Below, one piece after another: positions 8,496 to 16,722 of a DNA stretch of 64,000 nucleotides. The notes beneath the pieces were generated by a model that worked only from the letters and a program-made list of their open reading frames with translations, ran no database searches and was not told where the DNA came from. This stretch comes from Microbacterium sp. Root61 (lineage in GTDB: Bacteria; Actinomycetota; Actinomycetes; Actinomycetales; Microbacteriaceae): NCBI RefSeq assembly GCF_001427525.1, contig NZ_LMGU01000001.1, positions 839,788 to 903,787 of the forward strand. The letters are read 5' to 3'. The first letter of the stretch is position 1. Every line of letters begins with the position of its first letter. A program made the translations under genes and the position numbers.

Positions 8496-9128
8496 CTATC
8501 CGTTGCCCAAGCCGGCGGAGAAGCGGCGGAAGTTGTGCACCGCGCGCTCCACGGGCGAACCGGGACCCTTGTCCGGATCATCCGTTTCGGCCCACGCCTC
8601 GAACGCGATGCGGATGGAGTCGGTCGCCGCCGCAGCGACGAGACGCGCGGTGAGATCGTCGCCGGATGAACCCGCGAGCTCCAGGATCACACCGCGCAGC
8701 TGGTTCTCGGACTCACGATTGACGCGGTACCAGACGTTCATGAGGGCCGGATCGTCGACGCCGGCGCGCAGCAGCCCGCGCATCCAGTGCACGCCGTCCG
8801 GGCCACCCGGGTCCTCCCCGTCAGAGGGCGAGAGCGCCGTGGCGATCGCGTGCTCGATGGCGAGGAGCGGATCGACGGAGCGATCGGATGCGGCGAGCAG
8901 CGCGCGCCAATGCTCGGCGCCGACAGTCAAAAGCGGGGCGACCGCATCCTCCTTCGTGCGGAAGTAGCGGTAGAACGTGCGCAGCGCGACTCCCCCGGCG
9001 GCCGCGATCTCTTCGGCGGTCGTCGCCTCGGGTCCGCGCTCGGTGAACAGACGCGCCGCGGCGCGGGCCAGCTCGAGCTGGGTCGCGGCTTTGCGGCGTG
9101 CGGTCAGCGTCGGCGGTTTCTCGTTCAC
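8496..9128 (-). CDS. TetR/AcrR-family transcriptional regulator
   Basis: A 210-aa repressor. GTG 9128 is chosen because a TACGCT box (9136-9141) ends exactly 7 nt upstream. The DNA-binding domain occupies residues ~15-65: AATQLELARAAARLFTERG, then TAEEIAAAGGVALRTFYRYF and RTKEDAVAPLL. The C-terminal part matches the helical ligand-binding fold (a MftR-like C-terminal domain is plausible). It diverges from the SDR gene at 9234; the palindrome TGGCAC-GTT-GTGCCA between them is the probable operator. A long antisense frame through the SDR gene makes the open frame look larger than the gene. Confidence 0.9.
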   Translation of the reverse strand: MNEKPPTLTARRKAATQLELARAAARLFTERGPEATTAEEIAAAGGVALRTFYRYFRTKEDAVAPLLTVGAEHWRALLAASDRSVDPLLAIEHAIATALSPSDGEDPGGPDGVHWMRGLLRAGVDDPALMNVWYRVNRESENQLRGVILELAGSSGDDLTARLVAAAATDSIRIAFEAWAETDDPDKGPGSPVERAVHNFRRFSAGLGNG

Positions 9129-9168
9129 GCTCGGAAGCGTACGCGAACCGTGACGCTCGCCGCCATAC

Positions 9169-9183
9169 TGGCACGTTGTGCCA
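9169..9183. promoter_or_regulatory. Operator palindrome between TetR and SDR genes
   Basis: TGGCACGTTGTGCCA has perfect 6-bp arms (TGGCAC/GTGCCA) around a 3-bp centre and lies in the 105-bp divergent intergenic region. Binding there would cover the promoters of both genes. Binding by the adjacent TetR is inference. Confidence 0.6.
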
Positions 9184-9233
9184 TTAAGGCGTAACGTGTA
9201 GAGAACTCTCCCGAGAACTGAAAGGTCACCCGC

Positions 9234-10019
9234 ATGAACCGCTATGAAGGTCGCCGCGCCATCGTCACCGGCGGAGGCTCCGGCATCGGCCAAGCAACCG
9301 TGCTCCGCATCCTGTCCGAGGGCGGCGCCGTCGTCGCCGCGGATGTGAGCGAAGCCGGTCTCGCCGACACCGTGAGCAAAGCCGGTGACGCCGCCGACCG
9401 TCTCACCACTGTCGTGGTGAACATCGCCGACGAGGCATCGGTGCGCGAAGGCGTCGCCACCGCCGTCGCCGCGCTCGGCGGGCTCGACGTGCTCGTCAAC
9501 GCCGCCGGCATCCTGCGCTCGTCGCACACGCACGAGACCACACTGGAGCAGTTCCAGCAGGTCATCAATGTCAACCTCGTCGGCGCGTTCCTGATGATCC
9601 GCGAGGCCATCCCCGCGCTCCTCGAGGGCACCGACTCGGCTGTCGTCAACTTCAGTTCGACGTCGGCCGCGTTCGCGCACCCGTATATGGCGGCCTACGC
9701 GGCCAGCAAGGGCGGGGTGCAGTCGATGACCCACGCACTCGCAGCCGAGTACGCCAAGCAGGGCATTCGCTTCAACTCGGTGCAGCCGGGGTCGATCTCG
9801 TCCGGGATGACCGACGGCAGCGGCGAGAGCAAGCAGAGCCAGGGTCCGGGCCTGCCCGCCGACGCCGACTTCAGCCTGTTCATGAAGCTCGCTCCGGCGA
9901 TCAAGCAGGGCTTCGCCGGCCCCGAGGCCGTCGCCGGGGTCGTCGCCATGCTCGCGAGCGTGGACGGCGCCTTCATCACCGGCACCGAGGTGCGCATCGA
10001 CGGCGGCACGCACTTCTGA
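9234..10019 (+). CDS. SDR-family NAD(P)-dependent oxidoreductase
   Basis: A 261-aa classical short-chain dehydrogenase. The cofactor motif TGGGSGIG is at residues ~12-19, NAAG at ~88-91, the catalytic Ser in VNFSSTSAAFAHP, and the active-site YAASK at ~151-155. ATG 9234 follows GAAAGG at suitable spacing. The regulator at 9128 is divergent and probably controls it. Such TetR/SDR pairs often act on ketones, alcohols or steroid-like molecules, but the substrate cannot be read from the sequence. A long hairpin follows the stop. Confidence 0.9.
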   Translation: MNRYEGRRAIVTGGGSGIGQATVLRILSEGGAVVAADVSEAGLADTVSKAGDAADRLTTVVVNIADEASVREGVATAVAALGGLDVLVNAAGILRSSHTHETTLEQFQQVINVNLVGAFLMIREAIPALLEGTDSAVVNFSSTSAAFAHPYMAAYAASKGGVQSMTHALAAEYAKQGIRFNSVQPGSISSGMTDGSGESKQSQGPGLPADADFSLFMKLAPAIKQGFAGPEAVAGVVAMLASVDGAFITGTEVRIDGGTHF

Positions 10020-10080
10020 TCCCGGCACCACTGTCCGCCCGGCCGCGGTGACCCCTCGCACCCTGGCCGTGCGGTCTACA

Positions 10081-10136
10081 CGAGGTGGCGCGCATCGCTC
10101 ATCGCTCACGCGGCGATGGCGATGTGCGCCGCCTCG
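10081..10136. terminator. Long bidirectional hairpin between SDR and LuxR genes
   Basis: An imperfect stem of about 24 bp pairs the arm starting CGAGGTGGCGCGCATCGC with the arm ending GATGTGCGCCGCCTCG, with two G-U pairs and one bulged T. It is followed on the plus strand by TTCTC. It lies between convergent genes. The 11-bp word GCGGTCTACAC occurs on both sides (10070 and 10150 area), the right copy covering the LuxR stop codon. Confidence 0.7.
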
Positions 10137-10153
10137 TTCTCAATTCGGGCGGT

Positions 10154-11134
10154 CTACACCCAGCCGCGCCGCACGGCCTCAGCGCCGAGTTGGATGCGCG
10201 TGGTGACGGCAGCCTTCCCCATCAGCTCGGCGACTCTTCGCTGGACGGTCCGCAGAGAGATACGAAGCTGCGCCGCGATCGTGACGTCGGTGAGCCCGAG
10301 CAGGAGGAGCTTGAGCAGCTCTCGGTCGACGCCGTCCTGCAAGGCATGATCTTCGGGGAGCAGGCGCGTCGCCGACTTCCAGTACTCCTCGAAGATGGCC
10401 GTGACAAGATCGAGCAGCCCGCTGGGGTGCACCAGTAGCGCGCCCGAGGAGCCGGTCTCTCCGTGCGAGCGCATCGGAAGCAGCGCCATGCCATCGTCTG
10501 CGACGAACATGCGAGTCGGCAGAGTCGGAAGCACGCGAATCTCTTCGCCGAGCTCGCCCACGCCGCGCGCAACGTCCAGGAAGCCGGGTCTTTCCAGGAC
10601 ACCGCTCTCCACGATCACGCGGTAGCGAACGCCACGTTCGAGCGCACGGTCCTCCTCGACGTTCTCGGCGCCGGACAGAACAGCGATGTCGCTGAGTACC
10701 AGCACGCGAACCTCGTGCGTTGCGGCAGCCTGGAGCTGACCGATCCGCTGACGGACGGCATCCGTCCCGAGGATCACATCCACTACATCGGCGGCGTTCC
10801 GCTGTTCTGCGGCACCGCGATACAGCTCGGAGAACTCGAGGAGCGCCTCGTGCGCGCGAGTCAGGCCGCGCTCGCGCTCGAGCAGCAGCGGCTTGAGCGC
10901 GATCGAGGGTGGCGACGCCACCACTCGATCGGATTGGGACGCCTGCCGTGCGAGCAAACCCAGCTGCTCTAGCTCGTCGATGATGGCCCGGACGCGGGCC
11001 ACCGGCATCCCGATCTCGACCGCGACTTCGTTAGCGGATGCTGCGGGCACGGCGAGCACGGATCGGTAGACGGAGGTGTGTGCCGCATCGAGACCCAGCG
11101 CTTCGAGCACGCGATCCCCCTCGTCAGGAATCAT
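10154..11134 (-). CDS. Winged-helix/LuxR-type two-domain transcriptional regulator
   Basis: About 326 aa from ATG 11134 (a second candidate ATG is at 11155). The N-terminal part looks like a TrmB-type winged helix (VYRSVLAVPAASANEVAVEI, then PVARVRAIIDELEQLGLL). The middle is an effector-like region. The C-terminal ~55 residues are a LuxR-type helix-turn-helix (LLLGLTDVTIAAQLRISLRT, then VQRRVAELMGKAAVTTR). No phospho-receiver Asp domain is visible. It diverges from the large secreted subtilase, a likely target. The longer open frame upstream is antisense to the subtilase. Confidence 0.8.
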   Translation of the reverse strand: MIPDEGDRVLEALGLDAAHTSVYRSVLAVPAASANEVAVEIGMPVARVRAIIDELEQLGLLARQASQSDRVVASPPSIALKPLLLERERGLTRAHEALLEFSELYRGAAEQRNAADVVDVILGTDAVRQRIGQLQAAATHEVRVLVLSDIAVLSGAENVEEDRALERGVRYRVIVESGVLERPGFLDVARGVGELGEEIRVLPTLPTRMFVADDGMALLPMRSHGETGSSGALLVHPSGLLDLVTAIFEEYWKSATRLLPEDHALQDGVDRELLKLLLLGLTDVTIAAQLRISLRTVQRRVAELMGKAAVTTRIQLGAEAVRRGWV

Positions 11135-11148
11135 GGCGGATCCCGGCC

Positions 11149-11166
11149 ATGGCATTTCTTCGCCAT
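11149..11166. promoter_or_regulatory. Inverted repeat in the LuxR/subtilase divergent promoter region
   Basis: ATGGC-(8 nt)-GCCAT lies just upstream of the regulator start, and GAGAGGTTC is repeated twice (about 11187 and 11216) ahead of the subtilase start. These are candidate regulator-binding sites; evidence is positional only. Confidence 0.35.
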
Positions 11167-11231
11167 AACCATACGCCTCAGGCCATGAGAGGTTCTCTGC
11201 AATCCCCTTCCCCCAGAGAGGTTCCCCCCGC

Positions 11232-14200
11232 ATGTCACGACACACGCCATCCGGCCGTCGCCTGCGCTCGATCGTCGCCGCCACGAGCGGCCTCGCTATC
11301 GGGATCGCAGGCATCGGCTTGTCCGCTCTGCCGGCGTCCGCCGCCGCTTCCCCCTCTGCGGCGACGCCTCCCGTCGCCCCGACTGGCGGCAGCTCGCACA
11401 TCGTCACCCTGATCACCGGTGATCAGGTGACGGTCACCGACGTCACCGGGGGCAGGCATGAAGTCGAAGTCGAAGCCGCGAAGCCCGGTGCCGGTGTCCA
11501 GACCTACGAAGCGGCGGGCGATCTGCATGTCGTACCCGACAGCGCCACTCCCTACATCGCGGCAGGCGTGCTGGACCCCGATCTGTTCAATGTGTCGTTG
11601 CTGATCGAGTACGGCTACGACGACGCGTCCGTCGCTGCGACACCGATCATCCTCGAGCACTCCGATGGGGCGGTTCGTAGCTACTCGGCCCCGCTGCCCG
11701 GCTTCGAGGTCAGGGCGGAACTGCCCAGCATCGATGCTTCGGCGGCGACGCTCGAACACGCTGATACCGCGGCGGCGTGGGACGAGCTGACTGCACCGAC
11801 CGCGCGGTCGTTGTCGTCGGAGCCGTCACTGAGCGGTGGCATCGCCGCCATCCACCTCGACGGAAAGGTGAAGGCGACCCTCGACTCGAGCGTGCCCTAC
11901 ATCCACGCGCCCGAGGCCTGGGCCAAGGGCTACACCGGCGACGGCGTCACCGTGGCCGTGCTCGACACGGGCGTCGATGACACCCACCCCGACCTGCAGG
12001 GCCACATCTCGAGTGAGTCGATGAGCTTCGTCCCGGGTGAGGACGTCGCGACCGACCAGCACGGTCACGGCACACACGTCGCATCGACGGTCGCGGGCAC
12101 GGGCGCCGCGAGCGGCGGAACGCACCGTGGCGTCGCGGACGGCGCGACCCTGCTCATCGGCAAGGTACTCGGCGGATCCGATGGCTCCGGCCAGGACTCG
12201 TGGATCATCGAGGCGATGGAGTGGGCGGGCCAGCGCGCCCCGATCGTGTCGATGAGCCTGGGGTCGTACGGCGCATCGGACGGCAAGGACCTCATGGCTG
12301 AGTCACTCAACACCATCGCCGCGGACACCGGCGCGCTGTTCGTCGTGGCTGCCGGCAACAACGGCGCCCCGGAGTCCGTGGGCTCCCCCGGTTCGGCCGC
12401 TCAGGCGCTCACCGTCGGCTCGGTCGATGACCCGAGCGGTACGCTCTCATATTTCTCGAGCCAGGGACCGCTGTCCCGCTCGGGCGCGCTCAAGCCCGAC
12501 CTCACCGGTCCCGGCAGTGAGGTCACGGCTGCCCGCTCTGCGGACAGTGCCGGCGAGGGCGACTACATCACGATGAGCGGCACGTCGATGGCGACGCCCC
12601 ACGTCGCCGGTGCTGCCGCGATCGTCAAGCAGCAGCATCCGGAGTACACCGCGGCGCAGCTCCGGGCTGCACTCGTGAGCACGACCACGGATGTCGGCTA
12701 CACCGCCTACCAGGGCGGCACCGGCGTCGTGAACATCGCCTCCGCGATTGACGCCCCCGTCATCGCCTCGGGCTCCGGCGACTTCGGAATGCTCATGTGG
12801 GGTGAAGAACCGACCCCCGTCGAGCGCGCCGTCGAGTTCACGAACCGCACCGATGCGGAGGTCGTTCTCGACCTGGCGCCCACGCTCGCCGACACCACGC
12901 CAGGCGGCGGGGACAGCGGACCGGGGCCTCTCTCGGTCGAGGCCGCGTTCGACGCGCTGACGACGGATGCCGATTCGCTCACGATCCCGGCAGGTGAGAC
13001 CCGTACCGTCAACATGACGGTCGATCCCTCGAAGGTCCCCGCGGGAACGCAGTTGTCGGGCGCGCTCGTCGGTTCGATCGATGGCGTGCCGGTGACACGC
13101 ACGGCTCTCGGCACAATCGCCGAGGCGGAGCGGTACGACCTCACGATGACCGCAACGGACTTCAACGGTGACCCGACGCTCACCTACGCGTGGGTGTGGA
13201 ACTCCGACCTCGAGATCGTCGATCCGATCGCCGTGGACGGAGAGACGACCATCCGACTCATGGCGGGCAACTATTCGGTCATGTCGTTCCTCGACGTGAA
13301 CCGCACGCCGGACACGAACGCATCCGTGCTCGTCGGGGACCCGCACATCGCGCTCGACCACAATGAGTCGGTCGCGCTGGACGCACGCACGGCCAAGCAG
13401 ATCACCGTCGACGTCGGCAAGAACGGTCTAGATGAGACGTTCCGCCGGGTCGACTTCACGGCGAACGGACTTCGCGGGAGTGCGATCATGCCGGTACTGA
13501 CCGACGAAATCTGGGCGCAGCCGATGAAGCCCCTCGACGCGGAGTTCAACTTCACGACCCGGTGGCGCCTCATGACACCGATGCTCACGGTCGCCGCCGG
13601 CAAGAAGTCGCTCGACATCATTCCGCAGATAGGCTCGACGTTCCTCGACGGCAAGGTCAGTGCAACGGCCGTCAACGCCGGGACGGGAAGCGCTGACGAG
13701 TTCGCCCAGGCGAACGCGAAGGGCAAGGTCGCGGTCGTCACCCGCTCCGATTCGGTCTCGGCCTCCCAGCGGGCGGCGAACGCGGCCGCGGCGGGCGTCA
13801 CACTGCTCATCGTCGCGAACGACGCGGATGGTGAGCTCACCGAATGGGTCGGTTCCGAGGACTTCGAGGCCGACGTCTCGATTCCGGTTGCGAGCGTCAG
13901 CGGCATCGATGGACGTGCCCTTCTCGCCTCGATGGCCAAGAAGCCCGTGACGGTCAATGCCGTCGGCACACCGTACTCGGACGTGATCTACGACATCGCC
14001 CGGTTCAGCGATGGCGAGATCCCGGCCGACCTGAATTACGCGCCGAAGAACCTCGCTCGGATCGACACGACCTACGTCGGCAAGAAGGAGGCAATGGGTG
14101 AGTGGCGCGCCGACTTCGCGCCCGGCGTCGGCTACAGCTCCGGCTACCCGATGCGTGCCCTCCGCGGCTCTACCCGCGCCGAATGGATCAACACCGACCA

Positions 14201-15158
14201 GGTGCTGTGGAACCAGGACGTCATGATCCTCGACGGCATGTGGGAGATGCGCGACACGCTCCGCTCCTACGAGGCGGGCGGGCGCACCGAGGCCAGCTAC
14301 TATGGCGGCATCGTGCGACCGTATGTCGGCCCCGGCTACTGGGTGCCATACCGGGCAGCGGGCTACGCGCAGATCAACATCCCCGGCTGGGCCGACGGCG
14401 GGGATGCGATGCACACGGGTGCCTTCGACACGTACGCCGAGAACGCACCGGTCACGCAGCTCACTGATGTGTGGATCGACGGCGTCCTCGCCGGGTCGAG
14501 CCGGTACCAAGGCGCCAACGTGTACGACCTCGCCGACGGCAAGGGCAACTGGAAGGTCGTCAGCACGACGACCCACGACGGATCGCACATCGCTCAGTCG
14601 ACAAGGACGGTCTCGCAGTGGACCTTCACCTCGGAGGGCGCGGTCGACGACTGGACGAACCGGCTCCTGCCGATGATCCAGGCCTATTACGACGTCGACC
14701 AGGCGAAGGACGGACGCGTCGGCGAAAAGCGCAAGAAGGGCGCGACCGTCGAGCTCGACCTCGAGCTCGGTCATGTCGCCGGCACGGTGCCGGCCGGCAA
14801 GATCACCGGCGCGACTCTCGAGATGCGCATGGCAGGCGGCGCGTGGACGACGATCACGCTCAAGTCGGCTCGCACAGGTGCCCCCACGGGCCCGGTCGAG
14901 AACGACCCGAACGACATCTTCATCACTTCGCGCGCCTACGTCAGCGGCTTCACCGCTCAAATGCCTGTCGCCGACAAGGGCGGCTGGGTCGACCTTCGAG
15001 TCACGGCACAGGATGCCGCGGGCAACACATTCAGCCAGGAGATCGAGCGGGCGATGGAGATCGCTCCGGCGAAGGGCTCCGGGCAGGGCTCCGGTCACGG
15101 CGGCGGACCCGGTCACGGTGGTGGACCCGGTCACGGTGGCGGGCCTCGGTGGTGCTGA
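11232..15158 (+). CDS. Large secreted S8 (subtilisin-family) serine peptidase with PA-like domain
   Basis: A 1308-aa protein. A signal peptide (Arg-rich start, hydrophobic TSGLAIGIAGIGLSALP, Ala-x-Ala cleavage region) spans residues 1-~38. A propeptide-like region follows to ~200. The catalytic triad is visible: Asp245 (VAVLDTGVDDTHPDL), His279 (HGHGTHVAST) and Ser452 (MSGTSMATPHVAG), with the oxyanion Asn in VAAGNNG. Residues ~820-890 resemble a protease-associated domain (GKVAVVTRSDSVSASQRAAN). Further beta-rich regions follow. The C-terminus carries three GHGGGP repeats and ends PRWC. There is no LPxTG anchor. The divergent LuxR-type gene is the likely regulator. Confidence 0.92.
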   Translation: MSRHTPSGRRLRSIVAATSGLAIGIAGIGLSALPASAAASPSAATPPVAPTGGSSHIVTLITGDQVTVTDVTGGRHEVEVEAAKPGAGVQTYEAAGDLHVVPDSATPYIAAGVLDPDLFNVSLLIEYGYDDASVAATPIILEHSDGAVRSYSAPLPGFEVRAELPSIDASAATLEHADTAAAWDELTAPTARSLSSEPSLSGGIAAIHLDGKVKATLDSSVPYIHAPEAWAKGYTGDGVTVAVLDTGVDDTHPDLQGHISSESMSFVPGEDVATDQHGHGTHVASTVAGTGAASGGTHRGVADGATLLIGKVLGGSDGSGQDSWIIEAMEWAGQRAPIVSMSLGSYGASDGKDLMAESLNTIAADTGALFVVAAGNNGAPESVGSPGSAAQALTVGSVDDPSGTLSYFSSQGPLSRSGALKPDLTGPGSEVTAARSADSAGEGDYITMSGTSMATPHVAGAAAIVKQQHPEYTAAQLRAALVSTTTDVGYTAYQGGTGVVNIASAIDAPVIASGSGDFGMLMWGEEPTPVERAVEFTNRTDAEVVLDLAPTLADTTPGGGDSGPGPLSVEAAFDALTTDADSLTIPAGETRTVNMTVDPSKVPAGTQLSGALVGSIDGVPVTRTALGTIAEAERYDLTMTATDFNGDPTLTYAWVWNSDLEIVDPIAVDGETTIRLMAGNYSVMSFLDVNRTPDTNASVLVGDPHIALDHNESVALDARTAKQITVDVGKNGLDETFRRVDFTANGLRGSAIMPVLTDEIWAQPMKPLDAEFNFTTRWRLMTPMLTVAAGKKSLDIIPQIGSTFLDGKVSATAVNAGTGSADEFAQANAKGKVAVVTRSDSVSASQRAANAAAAGVTLLIVANDADGELTEWVGSEDFEADVSIPVASVSGIDGRALLASMAKKPVTVNAVGTPYSDVIYDIARFSDGEIPADLNYAPKNLARIDTTYVGKKEAMGEWRADFAPGVGYSSGYPMRALRGSTRAEWINTDQVLWNQDVMILDGMWEMRDTLRSYEAGGRTEASYYGGIVRPYVGPGYWVPYRAAGYAQINIPGWADGGDAMHTGAFDTYAENAPVTQLTDVWIDGVLAGSSRYQGANVYDLADGKGNWKVVSTTTHDGSHIAQSTRTVSQWTFTSEGAVDDWTNRLLPMIQAYYDVDQAKDGRVGEKRKKGATVELDLELGHVAGTVPAGKITGATLEMRMAGGAWTTITLKSARTGAPTGPVENDPNDIFITSRAYVSGFTAQMPVADKGGWVDLRVTAQDAAGNTFSQEIERAMEIAPAKGSGQGSGHGGGPGHGGGPGHGGGPRWC
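15093..15146 (+). repeat. Three 18-bp tandem repeats encoding GHGGGP
   Basis: GGTCACGGTGGTGGACCC-like units occur three times in a row at the 3' end of the subtilase gene, encoding (GHGGGP)x3, a Gly/His-rich tail. Confidence 0.85.
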
Positions 15159-15188
15159 TCCCGCGGCACTGAGCAGCAAGAACTGACC

Positions 15189-15225
15189 TACGGCCCAAGT
15201 GTTCCCCCCACACCTGGGCCGTAGG
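15189..15225. terminator. Bidirectional hairpin between subtilase and Tad locus
   Basis: Stem CTACGGCCCA/TGGGCCGTAG (10 bp), one mismatch, then GTGT/ACAC (4 bp) around a C-rich loop. It lies between convergent genes. Confidence 0.75.
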
Positions 15226-15230
15226 CGGTC

Positions 15231-15662
15231 TCAGCGCAGCGCGGTGCGGCTGGTCGCGGTCGCTTCCAGCGCGACGCCGTCCGGCACGAACATGGTGAGG
15301 ACCGGTGGATGCCACGCGCCCGCCACCGTTACGCGGGCGGACAGGCCGTCCGGCGTGTCGGCGGCGACCAGCACCGCCTCTCCCCCGACATCCGCGACGA
15401 GCGCTTCCGCCTGGGCATGGACGCCGTCGTCGGTGAGCAGTGCGGTCGGCTCGGCAGAGTCGTCGAGCGTGAGGGTGAAGCCGTCTGCACCGGCGAGCGC
15501 CGCCGCATCCGCCAGGGAATCCAGGCGCTTCTGCGCGAGATACATGCTCGTCGCGTCGACGCAGATGAGCACCGCGACAAGGGCGAGAACCGCGTAGCCG
15601 AGGGTCAGGATCAGCACACTGCCATCCTCATCGTCGGGGCGAGCCCGGCGCCACCTACTCAT
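15231..15662 (-). CDS. TadG-like pseudopilin / Flp pilus assembly protein
   Basis: A 143-aa protein starting MSRWRRARPDDEDGSV. It has one hydrophobic segment (LILTLGYAVLALVAVLICVD) right after an acidic DEDGS motif, as in TadE/TadG-type minor pilins, then QKRLDSLADAAALAGA, characteristic of the TadG/Rv3654c-like group. Its ATG overlaps the stop of the preceding tadE-like gene (ATGA). Last gene of the minus-strand Tad operon. Exported; probable minor pilin or assembly factor. Confidence 0.82.
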   Translation of the reverse strand: MSRWRRARPDDEDGSVLILTLGYAVLALVAVLICVDATSMYLAQKRLDSLADAAALAGADGFTLTLDDSAEPTALLTDDGVHAQAEALVADVGGEAVLVAADTPDGLSARVTVAGAWHPPVLTMFVPDGVALEATATSRTALR

Positions 15663-16117
15663 TCCGACCCCCAGAAGCGTGATGTCTTCTGCGCAGCGGA
15701 CGCCTGGATCGGGATGCGCGCGAGCTGTTCCAGGCCGAGCACCGGCGGGACCAGCGGTAGCGCCACCTGCGCGCGGAGGGTCACGACGATCGTCGCACCG
15801 GCCTCGGGACAGGTCGCTCCGGCGGGGCGGCACGTGAGCGCGAAGTCCACGGTGGCGGGATCGATCCCGTACTCTTCCACGACGGTCGACAACACCCGGT
15901 CGGCACGATCACGAGCCGAGGCGGCATCCGGCGCCTGCGATACCGCCCGTGCGATGTGCCGGGCGCCTGCTTCCACTCCGAGCGACTGCCCCTGGATCAG
16001 CCCGAGCGACACGATGAGGTAGACGATCGGGACGAGCAGCAGCAGGCCGACGAGGATGAATTCGAGTGCGGCCGACCCTGCGTCGTCCGGATCATTCGAG
16101 GGATTCGACGGGTGCAC
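15659..16117 (-). CDS. TadE-like minor pilin
   Basis: A 152-aa protein. GTG 16117 is favoured because GGAGG lies 9 nt upstream; a GTG at 16123 would be only 3 nt away. The N-terminal motif DDAGSAALEFILVGLLLLVP is the TadE signature (acidic residue, G-S, A-x-E-F, then a membrane helix). The C-terminal region has a Cys pair (LTCRPAGATCPEAG) that may form a disulfide outside the cell. It overlaps both neighbours, indicating one operon. Confidence 0.85.
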   Translation of the reverse strand: MHPSNPSNDPDDAGSAALEFILVGLLLLVPIVYLIVSLGLIQGQSLGVEAGARHIARAVSQAPDAASARDRADRVLSTVVEEYGIDPATVDFALTCRPAGATCPEAGATIVVTLRAQVALPLVPPVLGLEQLARIPIQASAAQKTSRFWGSE

Positions 16118-16490
16118 GCGCACTCACCTCCAGCGCACGGGGTGCGCCGAGCAGTCCCACCAGCGGAAGGGTGGTGCGCACCGTCACCTCGATCTCGCTC
16201 CCGTCGGGCACAGGCACCTCACGGACGGCGACGTCCGTCGCATACTCGCCGCCGACTGCCCTCGTCACGATCTCCTCCGTGCGGGCACCGCCCTGGGCGA
16301 GAGTCGTGTCGGCGAGCGCCGCATGGAACGCACCCTCCACCGCCGCGTCATGCACGACGTTGCGCACGTAGATCGCGAGGCCGAACTGCAGCACGCCGAG
16401 CGTGAGCACCGTGAGGAGAGCGCCGACCAGCACGAACTCGACGGGGCTCGAGCCCGTCTCGTCCTGACTCCGCTCACGGAATGCGCGCAT
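16092..16490 (-). CDS. TadE-like minor pilin
   Basis: A 132-aa protein starting MRAFRERSQDETGSSPVEF. The DETGSSPVEFVLVGALLTVL segment is the TadE prepilin-like motif with the conserved Glu-Phe pair at the start of the membrane helix. The remaining residues form an exported domain. Its 3' end overlaps the next tadE-like gene by about 26 bp. Lies 3 bp after the small pilin gene. Confidence 0.85.
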   Translation of the reverse strand: MRAFRERSQDETGSSPVEFVLVGALLTVLTLGVLQFGLAIYVRNVVHDAAVEGAFHAALADTTLAQGGARTEEIVTRAVGGEYATDVAVREVPVPDGSEIEVTVRTTLPLVGLLGAPRALEVSARAPVESLE

Positions 16491-16493
16491 GCG

Positions 16494-16697
16494 TCAGAAC
16501 CCGGAGACCCGCTCGATCGCCTGTTCGAACAGTCCCGCGAGGGCGGGCCCGGCGAGCGCCCAGATCACGACGACAAGTCCGGCGGTCATGAGCGTGATCA
16601 ACACCCATCCGGGGACGTCTCCGCGCTCGTCCTCGAGCGCATCTCCCCACGCGCTGCGCAGTCGGACGGCGATACGTCGGGTGAATTCCTGAACCAT
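16494..16697 (-). CDS. Small Flp/DUF4244-like pilin
   Basis: A 67-aa protein with a basic N-terminus and the motif EDERGDVPGWVLITLMTAGL leading into a membrane helix. Size, position after tadC and the Gly-bounded hydrophobic segment match the major pilin of actinobacterial Tad loci (DUF4244-like). The usual Glu at +5 of mature Flp pilins is not obvious, so family placement is tentative. No prepilin peptidase gene is seen in this window. Confidence 0.72.
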   Translation of the reverse strand: MVQEFTRRIAVRLRSAWGDALEDERGDVPGWVLITLMTAGLVVVIWALAGPALAGLFEQAIERVSGF

Positions 16698-16722
16698 GGT
16701 TACTCCTCACGACCGCGCACGG

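Noticed and set aside
12447..15179. Long minus-strand frames opposite the secreted subtilase
   Set aside because: Shadow frames; the plus-strand protein has signal peptide, triad and terminator.
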